26,471 nucleotides of DNA. Origin: a virus. Position 1 is the first letter of the stretch. Every line of letters begins with the position of its first letter. The stretch lies in the IMG/VR virus record IMGVR_UViG_3300047469_000125, positions 1 to 26,471 of that record. The stretch is one strand, 5' to 3'. Shown here piece after piece: positions 13,633 to 21,937 of this stretch. The notes under the pieces were generated by a model that saw only the letters and a list, made by a program, of their open reading frames with translations, did no database searches and was not told where the DNA came from. Both the position numbers and the translations under genes were made by a program.

Positions 13633-16600
13633 ATGGGCGCAGCTGAAAAGATCGAGATCACTGGCGCCAAGGGCGGAAGCAGCAACCCCAAAACTCCCAT
13701 TGAAGCCTCCGATAGCTTGCGGTCGACAAACGTGGCCAAGCTTCTTATTGCTGTAGGTGAAGGCCCCTTTGCTGAGGCGCCGACTGCTAGAACGATCAAG
13801 CTTGACGGCACGCCGATTGAAGACGCGAGTGGCAACGTCAATTTCCCCAATGTGAAATGGGAGTTTCGTAGCGGGACAGTTGAGCAAAGCTACATTCCTG
13901 GCATCCCGTCGGTCGAGAACGAAACCACCGTCAACGTCGAGTTGCGCAGCGGCACTGCTTGGGTCCGCTCGCTGACCAACACCCAGCTTTCTGCTGTGCG
14001 CCTGCGTTTCGCCTGGCCCGCGCTGCAACAGCAGGATGAAAACGGCAACGTCGGTGGCTACCGAATTGAATATGCCGTGGATGTGTCCACAGACGGCGGC
14101 GCCTATCAGCAGGTGCTGGACGAGGCGGTCGACGGCAAGACCACCACCCGGTACGAGCGATCCCGTCGCATCGATCTGCCAGCGGCTACTAGTGGATGGC
14201 AGATCCGAGTTCGCCGGATCACCCCGAATCAGAACAGTAACAAGGTCGCCGACACGATGCTGGTGGCGGGCTATACCGAAGTCATCGACGCGAAGCTGCG
14301 CTACCCGAACACAGCGCTCCTCTACATCGAATTCGACGCCGAGCAATTTACCAACATTCCTGCCGTGACCTCTGGATGTAAGGCGCGGATGTGGTCAGTT
14401 CCAAGTAATTACGATTCATATGCCCGCACCTACAGCGGAGTATGGGACGGCACCTTCAAGCAGGCGTGGACTAACAACCCTGCATGGGTGACATTCGGTA
14501 TCTGCACGGTGGACCGCTTCGGCCTGGGCAAGCGCATCAAGCCATTCATGGTCGACAAGTGGGAGCTGTACCGGATCGCCCAATACTGCGATCAGTTGGT
14601 GCCGGACGGCATAGGCGGACAGGAACCACGTTTCCTTTGTGACATGAACCTGCAGGGCAAAGCCGAGGCTTGGACGCTGCTACGTGACATTTCGGCTATT
14701 TACCGCGGGATGACGTATTGGGCTCAGGGCCAACTCGTCATGCAGGCCGATATGCCGCGCGCGCAAGACTTCGACTACGTCTTCACCCGTGCCAATGTCA
14801 TCGACGGCAAGTTTTCCTATGGCAGCGCCTCGTCCCAAACTCGCTACACCCGGGCAATCGTAAGCTACGACAATCCGGCGAACAATTACGACACCGACGT
14901 GACGGCCTACGCAGACCCAGTATTGCAGCGCCGATTTGGCGACAAGCCTGTCGAAATCAGCGCTATTGGCTGCACGCGGGCATCTGAGGCACAGCGTCGC
15001 GGCAAATGGGTGGTAATGAGCAACAACCAGGACCGGACCGTTACGTTCAAGACGGGGATGGAGGGCGCGATTCCGCTGCCTGGGTACATCATTCCAATTG
15101 CGGACTCGCTGCTGGCAGGCCGCGAGATTGGCGGCCGTATTTCAGCTGCGGCCGTTCGTGTCGTGACGCTGGACCGTGACACCCTGGCCAAGGCAGGTGA
15201 TCGTCTGATCATCAACCTGCCGAGCGGAAAGGCTGAAGGCCGCACGGTTCAGTCTGTTGCCGGTCGCGCGGTGACGCTGACCACCGCTTACAGTGAGACT
15301 CCGACGGCACAGCTTCAGTGGGCGCTGGATGCGGATGACCTTGCGATCCCGCTTTACCGCGTGCTGAGCACCAAGCGCACCACCGAAGGCGACTATGAAA
15401 TCGCTGCGCTCCAGTTCGAGCCTGGCAAGTTCGCTTTCATTGACACTGGCGCGAAGCTGGAAGAACGCCCAATCAGCGTCATCCCGATCACCGTCGTTCC
15501 GGCGCCTGCCAGCGTTACGCTGACTTCAAACTCTGCAATTGATCAGGGCATCGCTGTCACCACCATGACCATCACCTGGCCTGCCGTTAACGGCGCGGTC
15601 GGGTACGATGTCGAGTGGCGCAAGGACAACGGCAACTGGATCAGGGTCCAGCGTACCGGCAGCACCAGCGTCGACATCACCGGCATCTACTCGGGCGCGT
15701 ATCTGGCTCGCGTTCGCGCCGTGAGCGCCTACGACATCTCGTCGATCTGGCGCTCCTCGAATCTGACGCAGCTGAACGGTAAAGAGGGCCTGCCGCCGGC
15801 GGTGACCTCGCTGACCACTGAAAGCCTGATCTTCGGCATCGGCCTGAAGTGGACTTTCCCACCAGGTGCGGAAGATACCCAGCGCACCGAGCTCTGGTAC
15901 AGCGAAGCGCCTCAGCTTGACAGTGCGACCAAGCTGGCGGACCTGGCATACCCGCAATCCGACTACACCATGCAGGGCCTGCGCGCGGGCCAGTCGTTCT
16001 TCTTCTGGGCGCGCCTCGTCGATCGAACCGGCAACGTCGGGCCGTGGTTCCCGCAAGCTCCAACTGTCGTGAACGGCCAGGCGAGCGCGGATGCCGATGA
16101 CATTCTCGACTATCTGACTGGCGAGATCACTGAAAGCCAGCTGGGTCAGGAGCTGCTGGGGGAAATTGGCAAGATCGGCGGCGACGGCCCGGGTTCAGTG
16201 AACGAACGTCTTGACCAGGTGAGAACCGATCTCGGCGACCAGATCGCCGACGTCAGCAACACCGTGACCGAAGTGCAGACCGAGCTGCAGGCGCAGATCG
16301 ATCAGATCGCCGATCTGGCGGACTCTCTTCCGTATAAAGCGGACCAGACTTACACGACCGGACAGGGCTCGCTCGGCCAAGACGGCATCATTTATCAGGC
16401 GCTTCAGAACGTACCGATCAACACGCCGCCGCCGAACGCAACCTACTGGCTGAACGTTGGCCAGGCAGTTCAGACTGCAAACGGCCTGGCCGCGCGCGTT
16501 ACCACCGCTGAAACCAAGATCACCAGCATCGAGGGCGTGAACACCGCGCAGGCCAGCCAGATTACGGGCTTGCAAACCTCGCTCGACGGCAAGGCTGATT

Positions 16601-19089
16601 CGTCCTTGGTCAGCAGCTTGTCGAGCCGCGTCACGACTGCTGAAAACTCGATCAGCAGCCAGGGCACGGCGATCACCGGCCTGAATAACAGCCTCACGGC
16701 CACCAACCAGAACGTGACCGCAGCACAGAACGCAGCGAACGCGGCGAACACACTAGCGGGCGGGAAGGGCAAGGTCATTGTTCAGTCTTCGGCGCCGGCG
16801 GCTGCCGATCAGTTGGCGCAGAACCTGTGGATCGACACCGCCAACAACGCGAACACCCCAAAACGCTGGACGGGGAGCGCGTGGGCGGCCGTTACAGACA
16901 AGGCAGCGACGGATGCGGCGACGGCGGCAGCCAATGCGCTGGCGCTGGCACAGACCAAAGCCGATGCGAGCGCGGTGAACAGTCTCACCACCCGTGTAAC
17001 CTCGGCTGAAGGCACAATCACCAGCCAGGGCACTCGAGTTACTTCGCTGGAGAACACCGTTAACAGTCCGTCTACTGGGCTTGGGACTAAAGCCAGTTCG
17101 GCGGCAGTCGACGCGCTCACCAGCCGGGTTACTCAGACTGAAACCGGCCTAACGAGCGTGAGTGGTCAACTGACGACGCTGAATAACAGCATCGGTCAGA
17201 TGGGTGGGGACAACCTGCTGGCCAACAGTTCTTTTGAGCAAACGTCATCCACCGGATGGCCGCTCTACTGGCGTGGCGCTGGGAGCGTTTCTCCGACAGT
17301 GACCTCTGTTGATTCAACACTCTCCTCCAGCCTGAAAGCGGTACGGTTGGCGAATTCAGCGATCCCTAACGGTGGCTACGTTGACCTGCAGCTTTACCCA
17401 AGTGAAGGTGCAGACCCGAAGCTGGTAGCGGGGCAGACTTACACCCTCAGTGTGTATGCGAGGCTGTCGAGTCCATCTGCACGCCTGGCTATGTACATTC
17501 AGTGGATCAACAGCAGCGGTGCGGTTATTTCAACGTCGCAGCTTCCGGAAACGGCGGTCGGAACAACCTTTACCCGGATGAGCTTGACGGCCACAGCGCC
17601 GGCCGGAACCGTGGCAGGACATGTCTACGCTGGGCGTCTGCTCAACCGTGCTGGCGCAACGGCAGATATGTGGATTGAGCTGGATAACGTCCAGCTGCAA
17701 GAAGGGGCCGTGCTCACCGCTTACTCGCCATCCGTTCAGGCGGTCACGAACGCCCAGGCTGCCACATCGGCCGCCGTTGATTCGTTGTCGTCGACCGTCA
17801 CTCAGCAGGGCACCACCCTGACCAGTGTCGCGGCACGTACCACGACGCTTGAAAACTCGGTGAACAGCACTACTGACGGCCTTGCTACAAAGGCGAGCTC
17901 CAGTGCCGTGCAGACGCTAACCAACCGTGTAACCGCGGTCGAGGGGGTGAACACTGCGCAGTCGTCGAGCATCACCGACCTTCAGACATCGGTGTCGACC
18001 ATTCAGGGAAGTCTGGGGGCATCGGGGCTCGATCCTGCCGATGGTGGGAGCTGGAACTTCGACAGCGCCGCAGAGGGCTGGGTAGGGGGCAATAGCTCTT
18101 TGTCTTTTCCCTCGGCGGGAGTGATGCGTCAGACGGCAACGGCGGCCGACCCAAGCATTAATGTGTCAGGCCTATCGATCAACGGTGCTCTCTATTCCAA
18201 GATCCGCGTTTCTATCACTCGCCGTGCGGGAACTCCGGCAACTGACTGGGATGGCAGTATTTACTACGTCACCAGTGGGCATGGAATCAGCAGCTCCTAC
18301 ACCAAGAAGCTGACGAACCCAAACCTCGCAGTCGGCTCCAGTACCATTCTTGAGTTCGACATGGGCGCGCTGACCGCTGGCGGTACAGACTGGGTAAGCA
18401 GCACGATTACGGCGCTGCGAATAGACCTAGGCTCAGCTTCCGGGGGCGCGTTCGATATCGACTGGATTGCAGTAGGCAGGGTGGCGCCCTCCGCATCAAG
18501 CCGAGCACTGTCTTCACTGACCTCGACCGTCACACAGCAGGGCACCACACTCAACGCGCAAGCCCAGTCAATTACCGGCTTGCAATCCTCTGTCAGCGGT
18601 AACACCGCCCAGATCCAACAAACTGCGGCAACGGTTGCTGATACCAATAACAGGATTTCTGCCTCCTATACGGTGAAGCTGGCCGCAACTAGCGGCGGCA
18701 CCCAGTACGCAGCTGGTTTTGGGCTGGGTCTGACAAACGAGACAGGAGTGCTGCAATCCCAATTCATTGTCAGTGCCGACAGATTTGGGGTGCTTAACTC
18801 GAACTCCGGGGCGGGGGCCGGGGTGCTGTCCCCGTTCATCGTAGAGAACGGCCAGGTGTTCATGGCAGACGCCGTGATCAAGAAAGCCACCATCGCGAAC
18901 GGGATCATCGGCCAACAGCTCAACTCTTCGACGCTAACCAACTATGGAGTTCCTGTGATGGTTGCAGACTTCAACGTGGGGCAACTGTCGATTAGCAACA
19001 AAACGACATCCGGGAAATACCTTCAGCTCAGGGAAGATGGTCTGTTCGCGATATCCGGCGGGGTGGTGATGCTGGAGTTGGCTCTCTGA
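13633..19089 (+). CDS. J: Tail tip host-specificity protein J, very large
   Basis: The predicted product has 1,818 residues (lambda J is 1,132). Residues about 1-610 are the conserved tail hub region, including a WTLLRDISAIYRGMTYW block. Two fibronectin III-type domains lie near 621-712 and 719-806. A segment near 901-946 (YTTGQGSLGQDGIIYQAL to YWLNVG) resembles chitin-binding-type carbohydrate modules. Repetitive coiled coil follows (about 947-1186), with an inserted NLWIDT/PKRWTGSAW motif. Then come a jelly-roll-like module (about 1192-1369), more coil, a second such module (about 1466-1622), more coil and a DUF1983-like C-terminal domain (about 1672-1818). J recognises the receptor and triggers DNA ejection. 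The frame is intact. The ATG at 13633 follows CTGGAGAAAA. Confidence 0.92.
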   Translation: MGAAEKIEITGAKGGSSNPKTPIEASDSLRSTNVAKLLIAVGEGPFAEAPTARTIKLDGTPIEDASGNVNFPNVKWEFRSGTVEQSYIPGIPSVENETTVNVELRSGTAWVRSLTNTQLSAVRLRFAWPALQQQDENGNVGGYRIEYAVDVSTDGGAYQQVLDEAVDGKTTTRYERSRRIDLPAATSGWQIRVRRITPNQNSNKVADTMLVAGYTEVIDAKLRYPNTALLYIEFDAEQFTNIPAVTSGCKARMWSVPSNYDSYARTYSGVWDGTFKQAWTNNPAWVTFGICTVDRFGLGKRIKPFMVDKWELYRIAQYCDQLVPDGIGGQEPRFLCDMNLQGKAEAWTLLRDISAIYRGMTYWAQGQLVMQADMPRAQDFDYVFTRANVIDGKFSYGSASSQTRYTRAIVSYDNPANNYDTDVTAYADPVLQRRFGDKPVEISAIGCTRASEAQRRGKWVVMSNNQDRTVTFKTGMEGAIPLPGYIIPIADSLLAGREIGGRISAAAVRVVTLDRDTLAKAGDRLIINLPSGKAEGRTVQSVAGRAVTLTTAYSETPTAQLQWALDADDLAIPLYRVLSTKRTTEGDYEIAALQFEPGKFAFIDTGAKLEERPISVIPITVVPAPASVTLTSNSAIDQGIAVTTMTITWPAVNGAVGYDVEWRKDNGNWIRVQRTGSTSVDITGIYSGAYLARVRAVSAYDISSIWRSSNLTQLNGKEGLPPAVTSLTTESLIFGIGLKWTFPPGAEDTQRTELWYSEAPQLDSATKLADLAYPQSDYTMQGLRAGQSFFFWARLVDRTGNVGPWFPQAPTVVNGQASADADDILDYLTGEITESQLGQELLGEIGKIGGDGPGSVNERLDQVRTDLGDQIADVSNTVTEVQTELQAQIDQIADLADSLPYKADQTYTTGQGSLGQDGIIYQALQNVPINTPPPNATYWLNVGQAVQTANGLAARVTTAETKITSIEGVNTAQASQITGLQTSLDGKADSSLVSSLSSRVTTAENSISSQGTAITGLNNSLTATNQNVTAAQNAANAANTLAGGKGKVIVQSSAPAAADQLAQNLWIDTANNANTPKRWTGSAWAAVTDKAATDAATAAANALALAQTKADASAVNSLTTRVTSAEGTITSQGTRVTSLENTVNSPSTGLGTKASSAAVDALTSRVTQTETGLTSVSGQLTTLNNSIGQMGGDNLLANSSFEQTSSTGWPLYWRGAGSVSPTVTSVDSTLSSSLKAVRLANSAIPNGGYVDLQLYPSEGADPKLVAGQTYTLSVYARLSSPSARLAMYIQWINSSGAVISTSQLPETAVGTTFTRMSLTATAPAGTVAGHVYAGRLLNRAGATADMWIELDNVQLQEGAVLTAYSPSVQAVTNAQAATSAAVDSLSSTVTQQGTTLTSVAARTTTLENSVNSTTDGLATKASSSAVQTLTNRVTAVEGVNTAQSSSITDLQTSVSTIQGSLGASGLDPADGGSWNFDSAAEGWVGGNSSLSFPSAGVMRQTATAADPSINVSGLSINGALYSKIRVSITRRAGTPATDWDGSIYYVTSGHGISSSYTKKLTNPNLAVGSSTILEFDMGALTAGGTDWVSSTITALRIDLGSASGGAFDIDWIAVGRVAPSASSRALSSLTSTVTQQGTTLNAQAQSITGLQSSVSGNTAQIQQTAATVADTNNRISASYTVKLAATSGGTQYAAGFGLGLTNETGVLQSQFIVSADRFGVLNSNSGAGAGVLSPFIVENGQVFMADAVIKKATIANGIIGQQLNSSTLTNYGVPVMVADFNVGQLSISNKTTSGKYLQLREDGLFAISGGVVMLELAL
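16471..18650 (+). repeat. Coiled-coil repeat segments inside gene J
   Basis: Three stretches (about 16471-17190, 17743-18020 and 18505-18650) encode variants of the same pattern, with pieces such as LSSRVTTAE, TVTQQGTTL and TSLENTVNS. Some are similar at DNA level too: the 30 bases at about 17790 recur with few changes near 18522, and GTGAACAC(C/T)GCGCAG occurs near 16538 and 17947. The two jelly-roll-like modules sit between them. Confidence 0.75.
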
Positions 19090-19391
19090 TGGCTGGCCTC
19101 ATCATCAGGAACTCAGCGGGGCAGGAAATCCTCAACATAACGATGAGGATCAGCCAGAACATGGGGTGGGTCGATACCAACGGGGCTAACGGTAGTGCAA
19201 CGCTGCCGTCGCCCCCAGCGGGAAAGCAGCTCTACTACGTCGTCGTGCCGCTGGTCGATCTCCAACGCGAGAAGGGGAAGAGGCCGGCGGTTTCTCTCAG
19301 CGGGACAAGTTTGAGCTGGGTCTATTCCTACAACACGAACGGCTGGGGGTATTTCTCAGCCAATTGCCGGATCTTTTATGGATCATATTGA
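19089..19391 (+). CDS. Tail-tip accessory protein, 100 residues
   Basis: The product starts MAGLIIRNSAGQEILNITMR and is beta-rich to its end (YFSANCRIFYGSY). Its ATG overlaps the stop of J by one base (TGATG), so it is translated by termination-reinitiation after J. Small ORFs of this type directly follow J in several Pseudomonas phages and may belong to a DUF6453-like family, though I am not certain. Its N-terminus is similar to that of the next gene, suggesting a common attachment point on the tail tip. A fibre or receptor-contact role is inferred. Confidence 0.6.
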   Translation: MAGLIIRNSAGQEILNITMRISQNMGWVDTNGANGSATLPSPPAGKQLYYVVVPLVDLQREKGKRPAVSLSGTSLSWVYSYNTNGWGYFSANCRIFYGSY

Positions 19392-20257
19392 TGGCGAGTT
19401 TAATAGTCAGGAAGCCTGACGGAAGCGTTTTATTCGACACCCAATACATCACGCACGGGCTCGTGAAAAGCGGGTATCTGCAGGCCGATGAAACATGGCC
19501 GAGGAGATACTTGCGGAGCATCAACTTGGACCCCAACGCGGGATCAAGTTATGACGATTCGACTCGCGCCGGCGATCAGATGTTCTCGATCACGGTGGGT
19601 AACGCAGTCAACCCGATCTGCTTCATTGTTGGCAAGGGCTGCCTGCAGGGAACAGCAAGAACCGCCAACACCGTGAAGTTTTTCTATAGCGGCGGCGACA
19701 CCAACACCAAAGCGTACGTTTTCGACCTGATGAACGATAACGTGGCGGGTAACAAGCCTTGGCTTAAAACTCGGCGCGCTGACGGATCAATATCGTTCAA
19801 CTCACTCCAGGTCCCGCTGAACATCCTTTACACCATCCAGGCGCCGGCCCCAGCTGCGCTTGATCAATACGGCAGGTACACCGGACCGTATTCCGGAGGC
19901 GCGTGGCAAACCGTCAGGTTTCAAACCGCCGCGGTCGACCCACAGGCGCATTACGTCGTCGATGTAGGGCTTCCGGGGGGAGTGGAATACGCAGCGTTCC
20001 TCAACTTCTCAAGAGGCTGTACAGGGTACTGGTCAGGCAACCTGACAGGCGTTAACCCACAAACGGTGGACATGTCGGAGGGCGCCTATGGCCGAGTCGG
20101 CGGCATGAGCTTTATGTTCGGCCCAGCAGGCGCGGGTATCGACGCGGCTTTCGGCGGAATCATGTCGGTACCAGGCTCGGTGGGTGCTCTGATCACCGAC
20201 CGCTATCCAATCGCCCTCGTCATCGCAACAACCGTCCTGCCTTTCCCGTACGGGTGA
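19391..20257 (+). CDS. Fibre-like tail protein, 288 residues
   Basis: The ATG at 19391 overlaps the stop of the 100-residue gene by one base (TGATG). The product begins MASLIVRKPDGSVLFDTQYI, echoing the previous protein's MAGLIIRNSAG. The rest is Gly-rich beta structure (CFIVGKGCLQGTARTANTVK, GYWSGNLTGVNPQTVDMSEG) as expected of a fibre tip or receptor-binding head. There is no enzyme motif. Placement after J as the last structural gene supports a distal adhesin or its chaperone. No named family recognised. Confidence 0.6.
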   Translation: MASLIVRKPDGSVLFDTQYITHGLVKSGYLQADETWPRRYLRSINLDPNAGSSYDDSTRAGDQMFSITVGNAVNPICFIVGKGCLQGTARTANTVKFFYSGGDTNTKAYVFDLMNDNVAGNKPWLKTRRADGSISFNSLQVPLNILYTIQAPAPAALDQYGRYTGPYSGGAWQTVRFQTAAVDPQAHYVVDVGLPGGVEYAAFLNFSRGCTGYWSGNLTGVNPQTVDMSEGAYGRVGGMSFMFGPAGAGIDAAFGGIMSVPGSVGALITDRYPIALVIATTVLPFPYG

Positions 20258-20309
20258 GGCGGGGCTTTCTGCTTCACCACTCAAACCAAACCAAATGATG
20301 GAGATTCAT

Positions 20310-20522
20310 ATGCCTTTTATCGTGATCAATGGCAGCAACTCGTTCGACCCGAACAACCAGGTTGAGTACGCATCCGAAGCCGAGGCTGATGCGAAAGCGC
20401 GCGAGATCCTCGGCGCCTTCCCTCAGTCCCTGATCCGCACTGCACAACTGGTGAAGACCTACCGCGCGCAGGTGACCATTACCGCCGAGGACGTTCCCGA
20501 GCAGGATCAGCCTACCGAGTAA
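20310..20522 (+). CDS. Small protein after the fibre genes, 70 residues
   Basis: The ATG at 20310 follows GGAGATTCAT, which favours it over an ATG 15 bases upstream that overlaps the ribosome site. The product MPFIVINGSNSFDPNNQVEY is followed by an Ala/Glu-rich helix (EAEADAKAREILGAF) and a strand-rich end (LVKTYRAQVTITAEDV). Its acidic, compact alpha/beta appearance suggests a small globular protein. Small ORFs like it are common after the tail fibre genes of Pseudomonas phages. Function unknown; no membrane segment, so not a holin. Confidence 0.6.
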   Translation: MPFIVINGSNSFDPNNQVEYASEAEADAKAREILGAFPQSLIRTAQLVKTYRAQVTITAEDVPEQDQPTE

Positions 20523-20584
20523 CGCCCCGCTGACCCAATGCCCGCCGAGTGCGCTTTGGGCCGTCATAGTTGAACGGACTCTAA

Positions 20585-20905
20585 TCAATACTGCTTACGC
20601 CGCACTTGGATATCGCCACGCTGGTATTGCTGATAACCGGTGTAAGGAATCAGGATCGTGTCCGCGATTGCGGAAGCAACCATATCGAGCGCAATTGGCG
20701 TTACCGCCCAGTGAGGACCGGACCGGGGTGGGCTGTTCAGGTTGCAAAATTGATAACTCATTCCGCTGTAAGTTCGGGGGATTGTGTGGCAGTTGGATTG
20801 CCACTTCGCGAGGTCGTCAGCCGCGCCTTTCTCGTCGTTGAGCGTCTTGATCGTGCCGCAGCCTGACAGTGCTGCAACGAGGCACGAGATAATCCATATC
20901 CTCAT
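20585..20905 (-). CDS. YceK/YidQ-like lipoprotein
   Basis: The 106-residue product has a short signal peptide and lipobox LSGC with the acylated Cys at 16, followed by GTIKTL as in the YceK (DUF1375) family. The C-terminal part AIADTILIPYTGYQQY carries the family's typical D-T-x-(L/I)-x-P-Y-T motif. AAGGAGAAAA precedes the ATG at 20905. It faces against the late genes, just before the endolysin, so it is probably expressed from its own promoter in the lysogen. An envelope-modifying lysogenic-conversion role is likely but not shown. Confidence 0.75.
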   Translation of the reverse strand: MRIWIISCLVAALSGCGTIKTLNDEKGAADDLAKWQSNCHTIPRTYSGMSYQFCNLNSPPRSGPHWAVTPIALDMVASAIADTILIPYTGYQQYQRGDIQVRRKQY

Positions 20906-20952
20906 TGGTTTTTCTCCTTATTTGGCGAAGGCCAATCATAGCTAATTGAACG

Positions 20953-20977
20953 AGCCCGCTGCATGCGGGCTTTTTTT
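20953..20977 (+). terminator. Terminator directly before the endolysin gene
   Basis: AGCCCGC-TGCAT-GCGGGCT is a perfect 7-pair stem followed by seven Ts. TCTGGAGAAAA, the endolysin ribosome site, starts within a few bases. It may terminate rightward transcription or insulate the lysis genes from the divergent lipoprotein gene. Confidence 0.85.
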
Positions 20978-20993
20978 CGTCTGGAGAAAAGTG

Positions 20994-21419
20994 ATGGACG
21001 TGACTGAAAAAGATCGTGATGTGCTGGCGCGGACCCTATGGGGCGAAGCTCGCGGGGAGGGGCTGGCGGGGATGATTGCCGTGGCCTGGTCGATCCGCAA
21101 TCGGGTCGACGACGGCAAGGACAAATCGTGGTGGGGAGAAGGCTACACCGGTGTCTGCAAGAAGCCGTACCAGTTCAGCTGTTGGAACAAGAACGACCCG
21201 AACTATCCGTTCCTGAGTGGTGCGAAGCCGATCCCAGCGGCGGAGTTCACGATGTGCCGTCTCGCAGCCGAGCAGGTCATTGGCGGGCTGAAGCCTGACC
21301 CAACCGGCGGCGCGACCCACTATTACGCGACCACCATGCCGAAGCCACCGGCCTGGGCCGCGAAGGCGAAGCAGACGCTGAAGCTCGGGCACCACATCTT
21401 CTTCAGGGACGTGCCATGA
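20994..21419 (+). CDS. Endolysin, SleB/CwlJ-type cell wall hydrolase
   Basis: The 141-residue product matches the Hydrolase_2 (SleB-like) family: LARTLWGEARGEGLAGMIAV with the presumed catalytic Glu at 18, then AWSIRNRV, and a C-terminal GATHYYATTM as in other members. The family cleaves glycosidic bonds of peptidoglycan. There is no signal peptide, so release would require a holin, and none is recognised nearby. The ATG at 20994 follows CTGGAGAAAA. Its stop overlaps the Rz start (ATGA at 21416-21419), giving the standard endolysin-Rz order. Confidence 0.85.
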   Translation: MDVTEKDRDVLARTLWGEARGEGLAGMIAVAWSIRNRVDDGKDKSWWGEGYTGVCKKPYQFSCWNKNDPNYPFLSGAKPIPAAEFTMCRLAAEQVIGGLKPDPTGGATHYYATTMPKPPAWAAKAKQTLKLGHHIFFRDVP

Positions 21420-21937
21420 GCCCAGCCGCTGCGCTTTACCTGAAGACCGGCGGAGCGCTGGCGGTCCTGCTCATTATCGCGGCGGTTCTCTACGGTGCCT
21501 ATCACCACGGCGAATCGGTGGCCGATGCGCGCTGGCAGTTGAAGTGGGCCGATCAGCAGACGCTTCAGGCGAAAGGCCTCGCCGCCGCCACGACCGAAAA
21601 CCGAACCGAAGAACAGCGCCGCCAGACGGCGGTCAACCAGGTGGGAAATGATGCGAGACAACAACAGGCTGTTGCGACTGCTGACGCTGTCAGTGCTGAT
21701 GCTGCTGGCGAACGGGTGCACGACCAAGCAGGAAAACTGGCTGCCAGCGCAAGCTGCTCCGCCGACGATCCCGGAGCTACCGAACGAAGCAACACAGCCA
21801 CCCGCGCCGCAATGGTGCTCTCCGACCTGTTCCAGCGCGCTGACAAAAGAGCGGGAGAGCTGGCAAGGGCTTATGATAGTGCCCGAATAGCAGGGCTTGC
21901 ATGCGAACGAGCCTATGAGGAACTAATTAACCCCTGA
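21416..21937 (+). CDS. Rz: Inner-membrane spanin Rz (DUF2514-like)
   Basis: The 173-residue product has an N-terminal transmembrane helix at about 8-30 (ALAVLLIIAAVLYGAYH) and a long periplasmic helical domain, Ala/Gln-rich, ending with ARIAGLACERAYEELI. This is the layout of DUF2514/Rz inner-membrane spanins, which with Rz1 fuse the membranes in the last lysis step. It starts inside the endolysin stop and contains the nested Rz1 gene in another frame. Its last 11 bases overlap the end of the leftward 208-residue gene. Confidence 0.85.
   Translation: MSPAAALYLKTGGALAVLLIIAAVLYGAYHHGESVADARWQLKWADQQTLQAKGLAAATTENRTEEQRRQTAVNQVGNDARQQQAVATADAVSADAAGERVHDQAGKLAASASCSADDPGATERSNTATRAAMVLSDLFQRADKRAGELARAYDSARIAGLACERAYEELINP
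21648..21890 (+). CDS. Rz1: Outer-membrane spanin Rz1, nested in Rz
   Basis: An 80-residue frame lies wholly inside Rz in a different reading frame. It starts MMRDNNRLLRLLTLSVLMLL and has a lipoprotein-like signal ending LANGC, with the Cys at 24. The -3 position is Ala and -2 Asn, an imperfect lipobox. The mature part is rich in proline (APPTIPELP, TQPPAPQW), as is typical for Rz1. A second ATG lies 3 bases in, and AGGTGGGAA is a possible ribosome site. Nested Rz1 genes are normal for phages of Gram-negative hosts. Confidence 0.78.
   Translation: MMRDNNRLLRLLTLSVLMLLANGCTTKQENWLPAQAAPPTIPELPNEATQPPAPQWCSPTCSSALTKERESWQGLMIVPE

Noticed and set aside
13615-14346. 243-codon leftward frame at the start of gene J
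   Set aside because: Antisense shadow of the conserved N-terminal region of J; no ribosome site and no domain.
15526-16056. 176-codon leftward frame opposite the J fibronectin domains
   Set aside because: Antisense shadow, biased Arg/Ala/Gly composition, no start signal.
16471-18650. Repeats in gene J considered as a CRISPR-like or variable-number array
   Set aside because: The repeats are degenerate, in frame and encode coiled coil; there are no uniform repeats with unique spacers and no cas genes.
20245-20254. Palindrome CCCGTACGGG at the end of the fibre-like gene, considered as a terminator
   Set aside because: The palindrome has no loop and no T run after it; it lies within the last codons and is likely chance.
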